From Erinaceus europaeus (Eukaryota; Chordata; Mammalia; Eulipotyphla; Erinaceidae), in NCBI RefSeq assembly GCF_950295315.1, contig NW_026647299.1:1-64000 (forward strand): DNA of 64,000 bases, in the 5' to 3' direction. Shown here piece after piece: positions 1-11,318 of the stretch (its first letter is position 1; each line of letters opens with the position of its first letter). The notes under the pieces are model-generated. The model saw only the letters and a list, made by a program, of their open reading frames with translations. It was not told the origin of the DNA and did not search any database. A program made the translations under genes and the position numbers.

Positions 1-2045
1 TTGAAAATAGAATTAACATACAAAGCCAAAGAAATTGTTGACAATCATGAACCTAAAGGCTGGAGTAGTGCAGATGAAGAGTTGGGGGGTCCTCCATTTT
101 GTTGCTATCTAATAGGCATAGTTTAATTATATTCCAAAGTGTCTGTGGCTATATTAGTTTTTTTTTTTTCTTTATTTCCTCTGCGCCTGAAATCTGGCAT
201 GCAGGTGGATCCAAGTTGTTGTCTGGTGAGATAATGTCATGGCTGGAAAAAGGAACAGAAAGCTGGATCAGGGAAGAGAGTAGGTCCCTAATATGGGAAA
301 GGGATATAAATATCTTGACTGTAAACCCCATTGATTTGATTTGGTCTGGGGCCCATATTCCGCTTGGGAGCCTGTGTGACCTCTGCATCCCTCTAGATCT
401 GAGCTCACATTCTGTGGTCATGAGTAGGAACATTCCAAGCTGCCCCAATACTGAGCCATCTTCCTCAGGTGTAGCATAGAGTATGTAGTCCCGCCTCCCT
501 TTGGAGGATGGAACACTCTACCATTGTTTATCCAAGTTGAGGGCAAGGTCCTATGGGGGCCCACAAAGGGGTCTATTGTGTTGTTCCTGATAGAAATGAC
601 CAGTAACAATGGAGACAGGTATTTAATCGAGTTCTAGGCCCATCATGTCTGTTTGGGAGTCTATGGACTCCCAGATTAGAGCCCCAGCTGATGGGGTGGC
701 CTGATAGTGACTAAAGAGTCATCATTAAAGTAAGCCAGACTCTTTCCCTTATTCAGATTTTACAGTCCTTGCTTTGATGAGGTTATCTTTGAAGTGAGTG
801 AGAGAACTGTAATAGGAAATAGGTGCAGAGGGTATCTAAGTAGACACTATTTCATTATGAACTTGATACTGACTCACTACAGACTATTGTGTATTTTTGC
901 TTTCAGGTATATATTTTGCCCTAATTTATGGATACATGTGAACATATGCTCTATCTTATGGGACCTGGTCTATATCTAGGTTTTGGGACTTTATTAGGAA
1001 GTGAACCTCCTGGAATGGAATTAGAGAATCCTATGAAAGGAAAGGTCTCACCTAAATAATGAGGCTGGAGGGTTCACAATCTATGTCTCTGGACACAGTC
1101 TGAATTGAAGTGAAGCATACTTGAGGTGGTACTCATTGTGCTAATTAGGTTGGGATTGGCAGATGCAATATCATTTGGCGTGAACTGAGAGAAACATGTA
1201 GGAAAATGAGTCTCAGCCTAGAGGTTCCAGGACTGGGGGAAATATAGACTCTATAAACTCCTGACTCTATATAGACTCTAACCTCCTGGAATGAAATTAG
1301 AGAATATTATGAAAGGAAAGTTTTCACCCTTGTAATGAGGGTGAAGGGTTGACATTCCATGCCTGATGTCTCCAGACAGAGTCTGAAGTGAAGCATACTG
1401 AGGTGGTACTCCTTGGGTTGATTGGGTTGGGATTGGCAGATGCAATATCATTTGGTATGAATTGAGAGAAGCATGCAAGAAAGTGAGCCCTCCTCCAGGG
1501 GTTCCAGGACTGGAGGAAATATAGGCTCTATAGAGGAAGTGGGAGGTTCCTGCTGTCTTAGGGTTAAGAAGAAAATAGAGAGTCATTGCTATAATCACAT
1601 TATTTGGCAATTGGGTTAACTTTGAAATATCCCTTTGTTAGGATTTGCTGCATCATACACAACATCACCATAATTTATGTCCTTTGATATTATTTGTATA
1701 TAGCTGTGCCACCAGTTGCTTCTATTCTCCCTGGTCTAAGCTTTTAAGAGAGTCAGCATATCAAAGACTCAGCTTATGTATTAAAAAGATTCAGTCTGTG
1801 CTTTAAAAAGTTTGATACATTCAATCATTTTTCCCCTCTCATATTAAGTAACTGATTTATATTACTACAAATTAATAGTAGTGTACATAAATGCCATTCC
1901 CACCACCAAAAGACTGTGTCCCATCCCCTCCCTGCTCCCCTCCCTCCCCCACTGTCCCCACTCTCACCCTCAATCCAGGGATTTTACTTTGGTGCCCTAC
2001 TCCAAATTTAGTCAAAATTTATTTTTAGTTTCCCTTTCTGTTAAG
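1..2045 (-). mobile_element. Older L1 3' UTR fragment, cut by window edge
   Basis: This is antisense L1 3' UTR. The stretch after base 20 (acatacaaagcc, caatcatg) matches the 3' UTR of the young L1 near 25140, and the other end (ccattcccaccaccaaa, ctttggtgccctac) matches that L1 near 25940-26080. It carries a segment of several hundred bases, about 60-900, that the young L1 copies at 24757 and 37496 lack. The same segment recurs in the L1 pieces at 50400-50576, 51360-51790 and 54320-54505, so this is an older subfamily. The 5' break is near 2045, where similarity ends just after the gtttccctttc motif and before ORF2. The 3' tail lies outside the window. No protein is encoded. Confidence 0.88.
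1005..1530 (-). repeat. Tandem duplication of about 270 bp inside L1 3' UTR
   Basis: Two diverged copies lie head to tail. Unit 1 is about 1005-1258 and unit 2 about 1280-1530. Both start with cctcctggaatg(g/a)aattagagaat and run through gaaaggaaag, gaagcatac, gaggtggtact, ggttgggattggcagatgcaatatc and ggttccaggactgg. The corresponding region of the young L1 copies (25360-25600 and 38090-38340) is single. The duplication therefore belongs to this copy or its subfamily. Confidence 0.85.
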
Positions 2046-2159
2046 AAATCTTTTAATAGTATTATGAGTAAATATTCATTTCACATCATTGGAATACACT
2101 AAAATTTAACTAATAGTAAAGTATGCTGATATGTGTTAAGGATATTTAACATTAAAAAC

Positions 2160-2232
2160 ATTTTTTAATATTTATTTCCTTTTTGTTGCCTTTGTTTTTA
2201 TTGTTGTAGTTATTATTGTTGTTATTTAAAAA
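2160..2232 (-). mobile_element. Truncated type A SINE tail
   Basis: Only the 3' tail of a type A SINE remains, in reverse orientation: tttgttgcctttg and ttgttgtagttattattg are the reverse complement of the CAA-rich tail seen in complete copies such as 14973-15263. The tRNA-like head is absent, so it is severely 5'-truncated. Confidence 0.7.
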
Positions 2233-2557
2233 CATTTTTATTAAATGCCAATTTCAAGTAATGACAAAGAATATGAGAAAGTCTCAGTTTTTCAGTCCCT
2301 TTTAAATTAAAAGTCATGAAGATTACTGCACTTTCTTACATATAGATTAGCTACCATTCACAAAAAAAAAGGTTTCTTTCTTTAGAATAGAGTATACTTT
2401 AAAGCTTCCTTCATAAATACTATAGGAGTGAACTATAATTCTAACACTTTTCAGAATTATGCCTTAACTTTTCTCACAAAGTTTTCCCTCCCCTTTTTTT
2501 CTCCTCATTTTCCTTTCCCTTTTCTCCTTTCTCCTCCTTTCTTCTCTCTTCTCCTCC

Positions 2558-2845
2558 CCCCCTTTTTTTTTGACCAATAGGGTGATCTCTCAGGTTCAGT
2601 ACCTGCACAACAAATCTGCTGGCTCTCAATGATCATTCTCCCCCCCCCCACACACACACACGCTTCTTTCTTTCTATATCAAGACAGAGAGAAATGGTGG
2701 GGTAGAGAAAGAGCCCCAGCACTGCTCCACCACACATGAAGCTCGCCCTCTGCAGGTGGATAGATACAGGGGATTTAACCTAGGTCAGTGAGCATGGCAT
2801 TGTGTGCCTTCCATGTGGTGCACCATCACCAGAAACCCTTCTCAC
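2558..2845 (-). mobile_element. Old type B SINE with internal CA run
   Basis: Reverse-oriented SINE. It contains the antisense body (gacagagagaaatgg, cactgctccaccac, ccctctgcaggtgg) and an antisense head that ends near tggtgcaccatcacc. A C-run plus CA repeat (2639-2662) interrupts the 3' part. Divergence is high. Confidence 0.7.
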
Positions 2846-3220
2846 AAATTTCCGTACAGCACATTTATTGATTCCCTTTTAACATTTCATGATTAGAGTG
2901 ATAACAAAAGCCTTACAGTGATGCCAAGTATACTTCATTAATAAGAGACATAACTCATCACTATGGCTTCATTAACGTCAAATTCCACTATTGACCGAAC
3001 AAACACAGTTTTCTGTACATCAGAATTTTTTGCAACTTACTGGGTATTTGGATTCAAATAAAAGCTGGATTGAAATTCAGTCTCTTATACAGCTGCTGAA
3101 AAGATAGAGATAAATAATATGAAATCTAGTTATCTGGAATGTTAGGAATATTTGTCATATAAGCGCAAAAGTTAATAAAAACTGTTTATGTCAAAAATGC
3201 AATATATATATGTATTTGCT

Positions 3221-3468
3221 TCCAGGCTGGGGCTTGTGCCTGTACTATGAATCCACTGCTCCTGGAGGCCATTTTTTCCCTTTTGTTGCCCTTATTTCTC
3301 ATTGTTGTTGTTATTGGATAGAGAAAAATTGAGAGAGGAGGGAAAGACAGAGAGGGCGGAGAGAAAGATAGACACCGGCAAGACCTGCTTCACCACCTGT
3401 GGATTCTTACTCCAGTCCTCGCTCTTCGCGTCATGTGCGCTTAACCCACTGTACTACCCCCTGGCCCC
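3221..3468 (-). mobile_element. Type A' SINE (long-tail form) with internal deletion
   Basis: Reverse-oriented SINE with the long 3' module (ttccaggctggggctt ... ctcctggaggcc), the ttgttgcccttatt tail, the gacagagagg body and a tRNA-like head ending cgcttaacccactgtactaccccctgg. About 40 bases around the B box, which in other copies reads gactcccctgcaggtgggg, are missing between cacctgtggattc and cagtcctcgc. Confidence 0.82.
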
Positions 3469-3762
3469 TCAAAAAATTTTTTCATTTCCTTTCTTTGAGT
3501 TATTATTTATATTTTGAGCTCTTGCCCTATAAAATATGTTGATTTCTTTAGTAACTTATAAGCATCTCTGATAAGTTAATAGAAAAATTGAAAGACAGTC
3601 CATAATACCAGAATAGCTGATAGAGTCACAAGTCACAGGTGGAAAGGCATGTGACATTTTTGATGAATCATAAGTGTCTATTGTATTGGTTTTCTCAAAA
3701 TAATGGTGAAGAACAATTGGAAAGAAGGCAAAGATAACACTATGATTTTCTATTTCCAAGGT

Positions 3763-3985
3763 GAAATCTGGGTCAGTTTGATAGCCTACCTGGTAAGGCT
3801 GGCTCCGGTCTTAGCCATGCACATGACCCAGGTTTGAGCAAGGCACCTACTGCAGAGGGAAAAGCTTTAGAACTATGGTGTTCTCCCCTACTTTTCACTA
3901 TTTCTCCTTCTATCTGAAAAAGTGGCTCGTAGCAGAGAAAGTTTTGTGATTTAGGGGTAAGGAGGTGCTGATAGGAAGTAAAGCC
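3763..3985 (+). mobile_element. Type D tRNA-like SINE, diverged
   Basis: The stretch ggtcagtttgatagcctacctggtaaggc followed by catgacccaggtttgagc resembles a tRNA-like head with A-box and B-box spacing. It is followed by an old C/T-rich body and ctatctgaaaaagtgg. The same layout is seen at 5122-5330 and 63350-63540. Ends are approximate. Confidence 0.5.
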
Positions 3986-4039
3986 AGGTGAGTTATAGGG
4001 AATTATCACTAAAAATGCAACTATCCATTTTCATATATC

Positions 4040-4240
4040 TTTTAATTTTTTTAAGTTTGTTATTGGATAGAGACAGGGAGAAATTGAGAGAGAAGGGGGA
4101 GATAGAGAGGAAGAGAAACAGAGAGATGCCTGCACACCTGCTTCACAGCCTGTGAAGTGACTCCCCTGCAGGTGGGGATCCAGGGACTCGAACTGGGACC
4201 CTAACCGGTCCTTGTGCTTTGCTCCATGTGTGTTTAACCC
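4040..4240 (-). mobile_element. Type B-like SINE
   Basis: Reverse-oriented SINE: the tail ttattggatagagacagg leads into the body and the antisense B box ggactcgaactgggacc. The head stops at gtgtgtttaaccc, so the first 25 or so bases of the tRNA-like part are missing. Confidence 0.82.
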
Positions 4241-4706
4241 TTTCATATGTTTTTTCAATTGAGACAGAAAAAAAAAGAAGTGTCCTTAAATGATTATCTT
4301 ATGATATTTTGATTTTGGAAAAAGTCAAGTATTAGTGAACACGAATAAATAAAATCATTCACATGAGAAAATACCTTATGGTTATTTATAAAAATCTACA
4401 GTTCCCCATCCAACAGAACAGAACTATGCTTATAGAAATTTGCAACCTAAACTTATTTAATGTATTTTTTAATGCTATATGCTATATATTCAAGCCACAT
4501 TTGATTTTGGACTCCTGTTTACCATCCCATGTGCTCCCATGTTAATTTCTATTTCTAGTATTATTATAAGTATGATATTTTAGATTGGTTTACCTTCTAC
4601 ATTTAGTTATGGAATTAAATCAGATTTTACTACTTCAGGAATAGTTATTAGCATGAAATTGTTTAATGCATATAAATAACACCTTCAAAATGGTAAAAAG
4701 AATTCT

Positions 4707-5024
4707 TTTTTGAAAATTTTATTTATTTTTTAAAACATTTTATCATTATTATTATTTATTTTGCCTTTTGTTGCCCTTGTTTTTTTTGTTGTTGTAGTTA
4801 TTGTTATTGATGTTGTCGTTGTTGGATAAGACAGAGAGAAATCGAAAATCGAAAGAGGAGGGGAAGACAGAGAGGGGGCGAGAAAGACAGACACCTGCAG
4901 ACCTGCTTCACCACCTTTGAAGCGACTCCCCTACAGGTGCCGGGGGCTTGAACCTGGATCCTTACGCTGGTCCTTGAGCTTTGTGCTACCCGCGCTTAAC
5001 CCGCTGCACTACCACCCAAGTCCC
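4707..5024 (-). mobile_element. Full-length type A SINE with 15-bp TSD
   Basis: Reverse-oriented complete SINE. Tail tttgttgcccttg, body gacagagagaaatc, antisense B box cttgaacctggatcc, and head end gctgcactaccacccaagtccc. It is flanked by the perfect direct repeat ggtaaaaagaattct at 4692-4706 and 5025-5039, which fixes both ends. Confidence 0.95.
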
Positions 5025-5121
5025 GGTAAAAAGAATTCTATGATGAATTTATTTTCTTAAAATATATCACTGATTATTGACTACTATCAGGTTAATATTT
5101 ATTTTTGATAGTGATCAAAAA

Positions 5122-5330
5122 TATCTTTAGGACTTGCAAAATAGCTCATCAGGGTAGTATTCCTGCTTTCCCAGGTTTTGGATGAAGATTTGATTCTGAA
5201 GAAATTTTCTAATGCTGTAGTCTCTCTCTGTCTCTCTATCTGTTTTTCTCTCATTCTCACTCTCTTTCTCTGAAAAAGTCAACATGGTGCAGTGAAATCC
5301 GAGTCAGACTAACAAAACATTAATTCTTCT
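5122..5330 (+). mobile_element. Type D SINE, old
   Basis: Head-like stretch gcaaaatagctcatcagggtag, a degenerate B box (aagatttgattctg), then a TCTC-rich body and tctctgaaaaagtcaacatgg. Similar in layout to 3763-3985. Highly diverged. Confidence 0.5.
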
Positions 5331-5540
5331 TAGAATGGAAAAGTGTTAACTTGTATCATTATAATTAGTCTCATTAAAATTTAATTTGCAATTCAAATTT
5401 CTATTATTGACTTATCAGAACATTGATTGTGATGTGAAAGGCTTATCAATTATTGTCTTTTAGGAAATTTCTGGAGTAGACTGTTCATAGGTTTTTATGT
5501 TCTTTATAAAGGAATAAGTAAGAATTTAAAAAGGAATGCC

Positions 5541-5890
5541 AGGGGTTGGGCAGTAGCTCAGTGGGTTAAGTGCACATGGCAAAAAGCTCAAGGGCTGGCG
5601 TAACGATCCCGGTTCGAGCCCCTGGCTCTCCAACTGAGGGGAGTCCCTTCACAGGTGGTGAAGCAGGTCTACAGGTATCCTTCTCTCCTCCTTTATGTCT
5701 CCCCCCACCCGTCTCAACTTCTCACTGTCCTATCTAACAACAATGACAGCAATAACAACAACAATAATAACCACAACAACAATAAAACAAGGACAACAAA
5801 AGGGGAAAAAATAGCCTCCAAGAGCAGTGAACTTGTGGTGCAGGCACCAAGCCCCAGCAATAATCCTGGAGGCAAAAAAAAAAAAAAAAA
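5541..5890 (+). mobile_element. Full-length type A' SINE (long-tail form)
   Basis: Complete forward copy. A box tagctcagtggg and B box ggttcgagcccc lie in the tRNA-like head; then the body, the CAA/AATAA tail, and the extra 3' module from gcctccaagagcag to taatcctggaggc, ending in poly(A). The flanking repeat is aggaat(g/a)cc, at 5532-5540 and 5891-5899. The 3' module can fold because its two ends are complementary. Confidence 0.93.
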
Positions 5891-5899
5891 AGGAATACC

Positions 5900-6285
5900 T
5901 TAGTTGACTTCCTTTAAGTAAGTTTTTCAGAACTTCAACATTCATTTTAATATTTTATAATCTTATGCCTTATAAAATTTTAACTTTCTAGATAAAAGTT
6001 TAATACAAAAGTAGATGGCAAGTTTCAGAACAAGACTTTTATGGAAAGCTGTCTGAAGAAGGAAGAAAGCTCTTGAATCATGTGTGAATATTTCATTTAA
6101 TAGAAGTCAGTTTTAATGTTTTTTGTAAGACACAAAGCACCAAAGAAAAAATGTTTAAACTGTGAGTGGGTTCTGTTATTAGTATTACAATGATAAAGAT
6201 AGAATATTTCCTTTCTCATAGGCCAATTAAAAACTGTAAATTAAAGGTAGCAGTATTTTCACAGTAAAAATCAAAGAAGTAATTG
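5900..6285. other. Unique AT-rich sequence
   Basis: No ORF of note, repeat family or RNA gene is recognisable here. Confidence 0.6.
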
Positions 6286-6495
6286 TGGTTTTTTTTCTAT
6301 GTTTGTTTTTAGATAGGAGAGAGAGAAATTGAGAAAGGATGGAGAGATAGAAAGAGGGAGAGAAAAATAAACATCTGCAGACCTGCTTTACTGCTCCTGA
6401 GGCAGACAGCCTGCAGGTGAGGAGGGGGGCTCAGACTCTGGTCCTTGCTCTTGGTAATATATGCACTTAATTGGGTGCACCACCACCCAGTCCCC
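6286..6495 (-). mobile_element. Type B SINE
   Basis: Reverse-oriented SINE: ttagataggagagagagaaattgag (tail and body), ctgcagacctgc, then an antisense head ending gggtgcaccaccacccagtccc. Bases near both ends (aagtaat) hint at a short TSD. Confidence 0.82.
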
Positions 6496-6689
6496 CAAAG
6501 TAATAATTGTCTTCAGTTAAAATAGTATATTTCGTATTCACTGGAATTTTTTAAATGTCACATCCATAAATTCAGTATGTGTTAGTCTGCTTTATTCCTT
6601 CTCCCGTCTCCCATTTAGTGTGTTGAAGAGATTTTTCATGCTTTGTTTTTATGTGCTGCTAGCTGCACCTTCATTGCTCTGGGCTGGCT

Positions 6690-6862
6690 CTTTCATATAA
6701 AACGAGAGAGGTAAAAAACAAGAAGGAAAGGAGCGAAAAAAGTGAGAAGGAGAGAGACATCAAGACACCAAAGCTTCCCACACTGCAATGAGGCTCAAAC
6801 CTGGGTGGGGAGCTAGGCAAAGCAGACACCTTCCCAAGTAAGCTCTCTTGCCCAGACATAGA
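6690..6862 (-). mobile_element. Old tRNA-like SINE fragment, unassigned family
   Basis: Purine-rich body followed by ggctcaaacctgggtgg, an antisense B-box-like stretch, and caagtaagctctcttgccc, an antisense A-box-like stretch. Family not assigned; ends approximate. Confidence 0.5.
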
Positions 6863-6899
6863 ATACTGCAATCTTGACTGGGTCTGGTGATAATTTGAC

Positions 6900-7724
6900 C
6901 TTTTGTCAGTATCCATATCCTACCAATACATGGCAGGTAGAGTAATACATTTTTTGAAGTAAGTCATAAATTAATTTGAATATGTTGTATTCCTAATTTC
7001 ATATGCTGGGGATACCATAATCCCTTAACTTTCCTTACATATGAAATGGGGACAAAAACAATTTTCTTCCTCACATGTGGGCCCTGGGTTGTAAATGTGC
7101 TATAGAAAATGGCACATTGTAAATCATAAAGTCATATGTATATAAACTATTATGAGTTTACTGACCCTAGGATAATATCATTTGTGTGTAATAAGTTCTA
7201 AATGGTTCCATTTATGGCAATGATGATCACATCCTTCACTAGATGGAAGAAGCCCTAGTGAAGTAGTTACAGTTCATTTATGTTATGATGTAGGGGCTCA
7301 TTAATGTTTTATTAGTAATTCAAACCAAGGTCAAGTAGTGATTACTAGCAGCATTCCAAAATCTGCTAATTGTGGCCCAGGTATTTTTAAGTGTACACCG
7401 AGAATTACCAGTGTAGCTTTACCAATAATTAACGATGTATCTTCAATGAAGGGTTTTAGATTTGTAGACAACAAATGAAATAATTGCGTTTAGTTATAGT
7501 TGGAGGAGATTTCTTTTTTGTCTTTTTGCAACTCTGTGATAAATACATCTAATTCTTTTTGGCCTCAGTTTTCCAGGTTGACAAAATAAATTTTAAAATT
7601 CTTGTGGAAAATATAATAGAATTTATAAAATTAAGTAGTAGAAAGTGGAACATTATCCACTGGTGAACATGGTGTCTAGAAATATTAGTTTTCTCTCCAG
7701 GAAGATATATATAATGCCAGTTCT
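6900..7724. other. Unique AT-rich sequence
   Basis: I see no repeat family, exon or RNA gene in this stretch. Short ORFs lack any recognisable domain. Confidence 0.6.
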
Positions 7725-7941
7725 AATGGGTCAGGTAGTGGTGTACCTAGTTAAGTGCACACATTACAGTGTACAAGGACTCAAGTTCAAGCCCCTGACC
7801 CCCACCGCAGGGAGAAAGCTTCACGAGCGGTGATGCAATGCTGCAGGTGTCTCTCTGTCTTTCTCCCTATCTCCTTCTCCTTTCAATCTCTCTCCATCTA
7901 TATCCAATAATAAATAAATAAATAAATAAATAAATAAATAG
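7725..7941 (+). mobile_element. Type B SINE with AAAT tail
   Basis: Forward copy: head gtggtgtacctagttaagtg, B-box region caagttcaagcccc, the characteristic aagcttcacgagcggtga block, a CT-rich body, and an (AAAT)n tail at about 7908-7940. Confidence 0.88.
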
Positions 7942-8216
7942 GTAGTCGGGAGGTAGCGCAGCAGGTTAAACATGTGGTGCAGAACACAAGGACAGGCATA
8001 AGGATCCCAGTTCGAGCCACTGGCTCCCCACCTGCAGGGGAGTCACTTCACAAGCATTGAAGCAGGTCTGCAGGTGTCTGTCTTTCTCTCCCCCTCTCTG
8101 TCTTCCCTCCTCTCCCCATTTCTCTCTGCCCTATCCAACAACAAAGACATCAATAACAACAACAATAATAACTACAATAACTATAACAGTAAAACAACAA
8201 GGGCAACAAATGGAAT
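7942..8216 (+). mobile_element. Type A SINE inserted in the tail of a type B SINE
   Basis: Forward copy starting at gtagtcgggaggtagcgcagcagg, with B box agttcgagcc, the standard body, and a tail with aacaacaagggcaac. It abuts the A-rich tail of the 7725-7941 SINE and so is the younger of the two. An AT-rich (TA)n stretch follows at about 8217-8284. Confidence 0.9.
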
Positions 8217-8285
8217 TATATATATATTTATGTCTAAATATATATATATGTATATATATATATTTCATATATATATCTATATATA

Positions 8286-8402
8286 ATGCTAGGTCTTCAC
8301 CACTTCAGGCTGACTTTTTCAAATAGAAATAGAAAAAGAGGAAAAAACTACAGCACTGGTGTCTTCTTCAATGTGTTAGAGGCTAGGATTGAACCTGGAA
8401 AG
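8286..8402 (-). mobile_element. Short old SINE fragment
   Basis: The stretch ctacagcactggtg followed by ggctaggattgaacctgg matches the antisense B-box region of the older tRNA-like SINEs. Ends are uncertain. Confidence 0.45.
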
Positions 8403-8404
8403 AA

Positions 8405-10210
8405 GACATTCAAAATGAGCTAAATAGCTTATCTGTATTTCCAAGGTTTTAATGCTGACTACTACAAGAGTGGGCCTCTGGATTTTTATGAATTTCTTTT
8501 TCTATGCTACTTCTGAATATTGTTTTGTTTGTGCCTAGAAGCAGCCAGAGAAGGTCATAGCAACACACACCCATGAAAAAATATTGCAAAATATTTTTTA
8601 ATCTTTTCAAAATATTACTATTCATTTGTTTAATTGTATTTCTAAAGGAGTGTTCTCAGAATGTGATTTTCTAAATTGAAATCACTAAAGATTAAAAAAA
8701 AAATGAACACTGCTGACTTGGGGTTAATTTTTTCCCCAAATACCAGTTATCTGTTTAATGAATGAATCTCTTAGATTTGAGAAACTGTGCATGAATAAAA
8801 CAATATGTTTCTAAAGATTGTGACCATTTAAACTCTCTTATATATATTATAGGTCCAAATTGAAGCCTAATTGGTTATTTTATATATGAATACTAATTTT
8901 TTATTTAAGTTAATTTGGATAACATGCACATTTATATAAAATAACTAAATAATTAAATATTTATTAGAATAAAATTTACACTGTTATCTTTATTGCTGTG
9001 GTCATTTGATTTTCTTTTAAAAACAAATTGACTAAGCTAATTTTTATGTAATTTTTCTTATGCCTTATATCAATGATAGTGTGTTTTAATCCGAAGATTT
9101 AGTGCTACAAGCAGTTCAAAGTGTGAGATTTTCTGTATTTATCTCTGGTCAATCCACATCAGTGTTACTGTGTTAGTGTTAGGATGTTGAATTTCAAGGT
9201 TCATGAGACAGTAAGTGTATGACTGACTATTCTACTCATATTCCCTAAAACAGGATACAGATTTGTTGAATAACTTATTAAAAACAGTCAAGGTAAACAG
9301 AATTTGTACTATGAAGGGAAGATGTAGGGCTAAAAATCCATATAAGAACAACTATTATAATGAATTGGCTGAGAGAAGTTGAAAAAATACCAGAATTGTA
9401 GCTCAATGCAGGTTGCAGTAAACTAAGAACCTGAAAAGTAGTAAGTCATACAAAACTAGAAGCAAATCTAAAATCCTTCACTTTATACTCATGAGATTTT
9501 AGTTTATTTATTTTTTTCTTTTCTGAGAGTCATGGTCTTCATGTATTTAGTAGAGACTGTTACCTTCATCTTCCAAAGGGTTAAAATATGATAACTTTTG
9601 AAAGGCAGCACACAAAGTCAGCCATATTGATTCTCTACTTTGGTTCTCTTTACTATATTTTCACACTCATTCTTTGTGAACTTTACACTCACACTGATGT
9701 ACCCAGTGAAAAACAAAGGAACGTGTTTGTAGTTGTTTTATCTTAATTCTCCATTTAATGTTCCACTTCTGTTGTTTTGGAAAAAAAAAGTCTTTTTTAT
9801 AGAGAATTTGCCTCATTATATAGGAGATTTAACATCATGTTCTCATTTCAACTTTTTCAACTTAGACAGGAAGCAGAAAAGGAAAATGTAGAAAAGTTCA
9901 TTTTAAAAATTAAGAAAAAGATATAGGATGAAACTTAAACTACTTATGTTATAGTACAGAAGACCTAAGATTTCTAGAGAGGTGTGGAGGGTATTGAGAG
10001 AGGGCTGGAAATCAATGCATTGTAGTAGAGGAAGCTATCAGCTGGTGGTGGGTTTGGTATGCAGATATCTCTGGCAGGGAGATAAGAAACTATACACAAG
10101 TAGCAACAACTGATTTATGGATTGTTATCCTAACTATAAAGTCATTATTTTTTAAAGGGCAATTTATCAACTACATATTTGCTTAAAAAGGTCAGTTGAG
10201 AGATTATTAA
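8405..10210. other. Long unique AT-rich tract
   Basis: No repeat recognised apart from short A/T runs. At 9955-10090 a G-rich segment (gaggtgtggaggg ... gctggtggtgggtttgg) stands out in composition, but I cannot assign it. No exon-like ORF. Confidence 0.5.
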
Positions 10211-10211
10211 A

Positions 10212-10458
10212 GGGGAATAAATAGTGGTACAACTGTTAAATTGCACGCATTAGCTTCAAGGAAGGAAACTTCCAGAGCAGTGGTGCAATGCTGCGGGTCT
10301 CTCTCTCTATTTCTCTCTCTCTCTCTCTCTTTTCTCCCTCTTCTCCCTTTAATTTCTCTCTGTTACTGTCTGAAAAGAAATGAAAAAAAAAATTATGTCC
10401 ATCAAGAGTGATGATATAGTCATACAGGAACCAAATCCCAGTGATAACCCTGGTGGAA
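10212..10458 (+). mobile_element. Old type B SINE with the shared 3' module
   Basis: Forward copy: a worn head (agtggtacaactgttaaattgc), then a CT-rich body, then a 3' module with caaatcccagtgataaccctggtgg. That module matches the 3' ends of the A' SINEs, for example near 5860. Confidence 0.7.
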
Positions 10459-11034
10459 AAATTAATATTTTGTTTAAAGAAAGTTTACTGAATGAAAAAG
10501 AATTTTACTGGAATGAGGCAGTTCTAGGCAAAGGGTTTATTTTCAGTTAAATGCATTAATAAAGATGGTAGAAGAAAATCACCTTGCTAATCTGAAACTA
10601 AACATTAATTTTTGTCCTTATGAAAGTATAGAGATAAGGAAGCATAAACTCACTTTCAAAGGAAAAAAAATGAAACCTTTGATTCGGTAAAAAAAAAAAA
10701 AAAAAATGTCTGGAAGTTTCCATTAGTTTAAAGCAAAAAAAAAAAATCTATTTTTAAAATAAGATAATAATTTATAAGAGTAAATCCTGCAATTCTACAA
10801 ACATTTAAACATATACTGTGGCATTACTTTTGAAATCTTAAGAGAGTATATTGTGCCTTATTCTGTTCTCTCTCGTTTCCTCCCCCCCCTCCTCAATTTG
10901 TGGTATAAACTCTCATCTTCATCCTCCCATTCTTGTATCTCTTGACTTACTCATCTGTTATCACTTACACTCCTTGCTATTTATCTGAAAGATGTTAAAT
11001 CTCTCTCTCTCTTTATCTCTTTAGAGAATTGGGG
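10459..11034. other. Unique AT-rich sequence with poly(A) runs
   Basis: Contains poly(A) runs near 10690 and 10736. No gene or repeat family is recognisable. Confidence 0.55.
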
Positions 11035-11105
11035 TTGTCTGGCAATAGTTATGCAAATGACTTAAAAACCTGAGGCTTTAAACTCTCTGGTTCAAACCCT
11101 AGTAC
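11035..11105 (+). mobile_element. Type C SINE head fragment
   Basis: ggcaatagttatgcaaatgac followed by cctgaggctt and ggttcaaaccctagtaccac matches the sense strand of the type C head. In reverse this is seen near 57490 and 63180. Confidence 0.6.
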
Positions 11106-11164
11106 CACTTAAACCCGTAGTGGAAGTGCTGTTTTTGTTGTTGTTTATTTTGTTTTGATCTTCC

Positions 11165-11318
11165 TTTTAAAATATTGTATTTGTTTATTATCACAAGATA
11201 GGGAGAGATCAACAGAACAAGAAAGAGCACCTGTCTTACACATGGGGTGCTGGGGATTGAGTTTGAGACCTCTTGTTTCAAAGTTCAATGCCCTGCTGAC
11301 TGTGCCACCTCTCAGTTA
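11165..11318 (-). mobile_element. Old tRNA-like SINE, reverse
   Basis: gctggggattgagtttgagacctc is an antisense B-box-like stretch, followed by a worn antisense head ending ctgactgtgccacctctc. A purine-rich body precedes it. Confidence 0.55.

Noticed and set aside
9955..10090. G-rich segment that looks unlike its surroundings
   Set aside because: Could be an old repeat, but I could not match it to any family or find a function; too weak for a finding.
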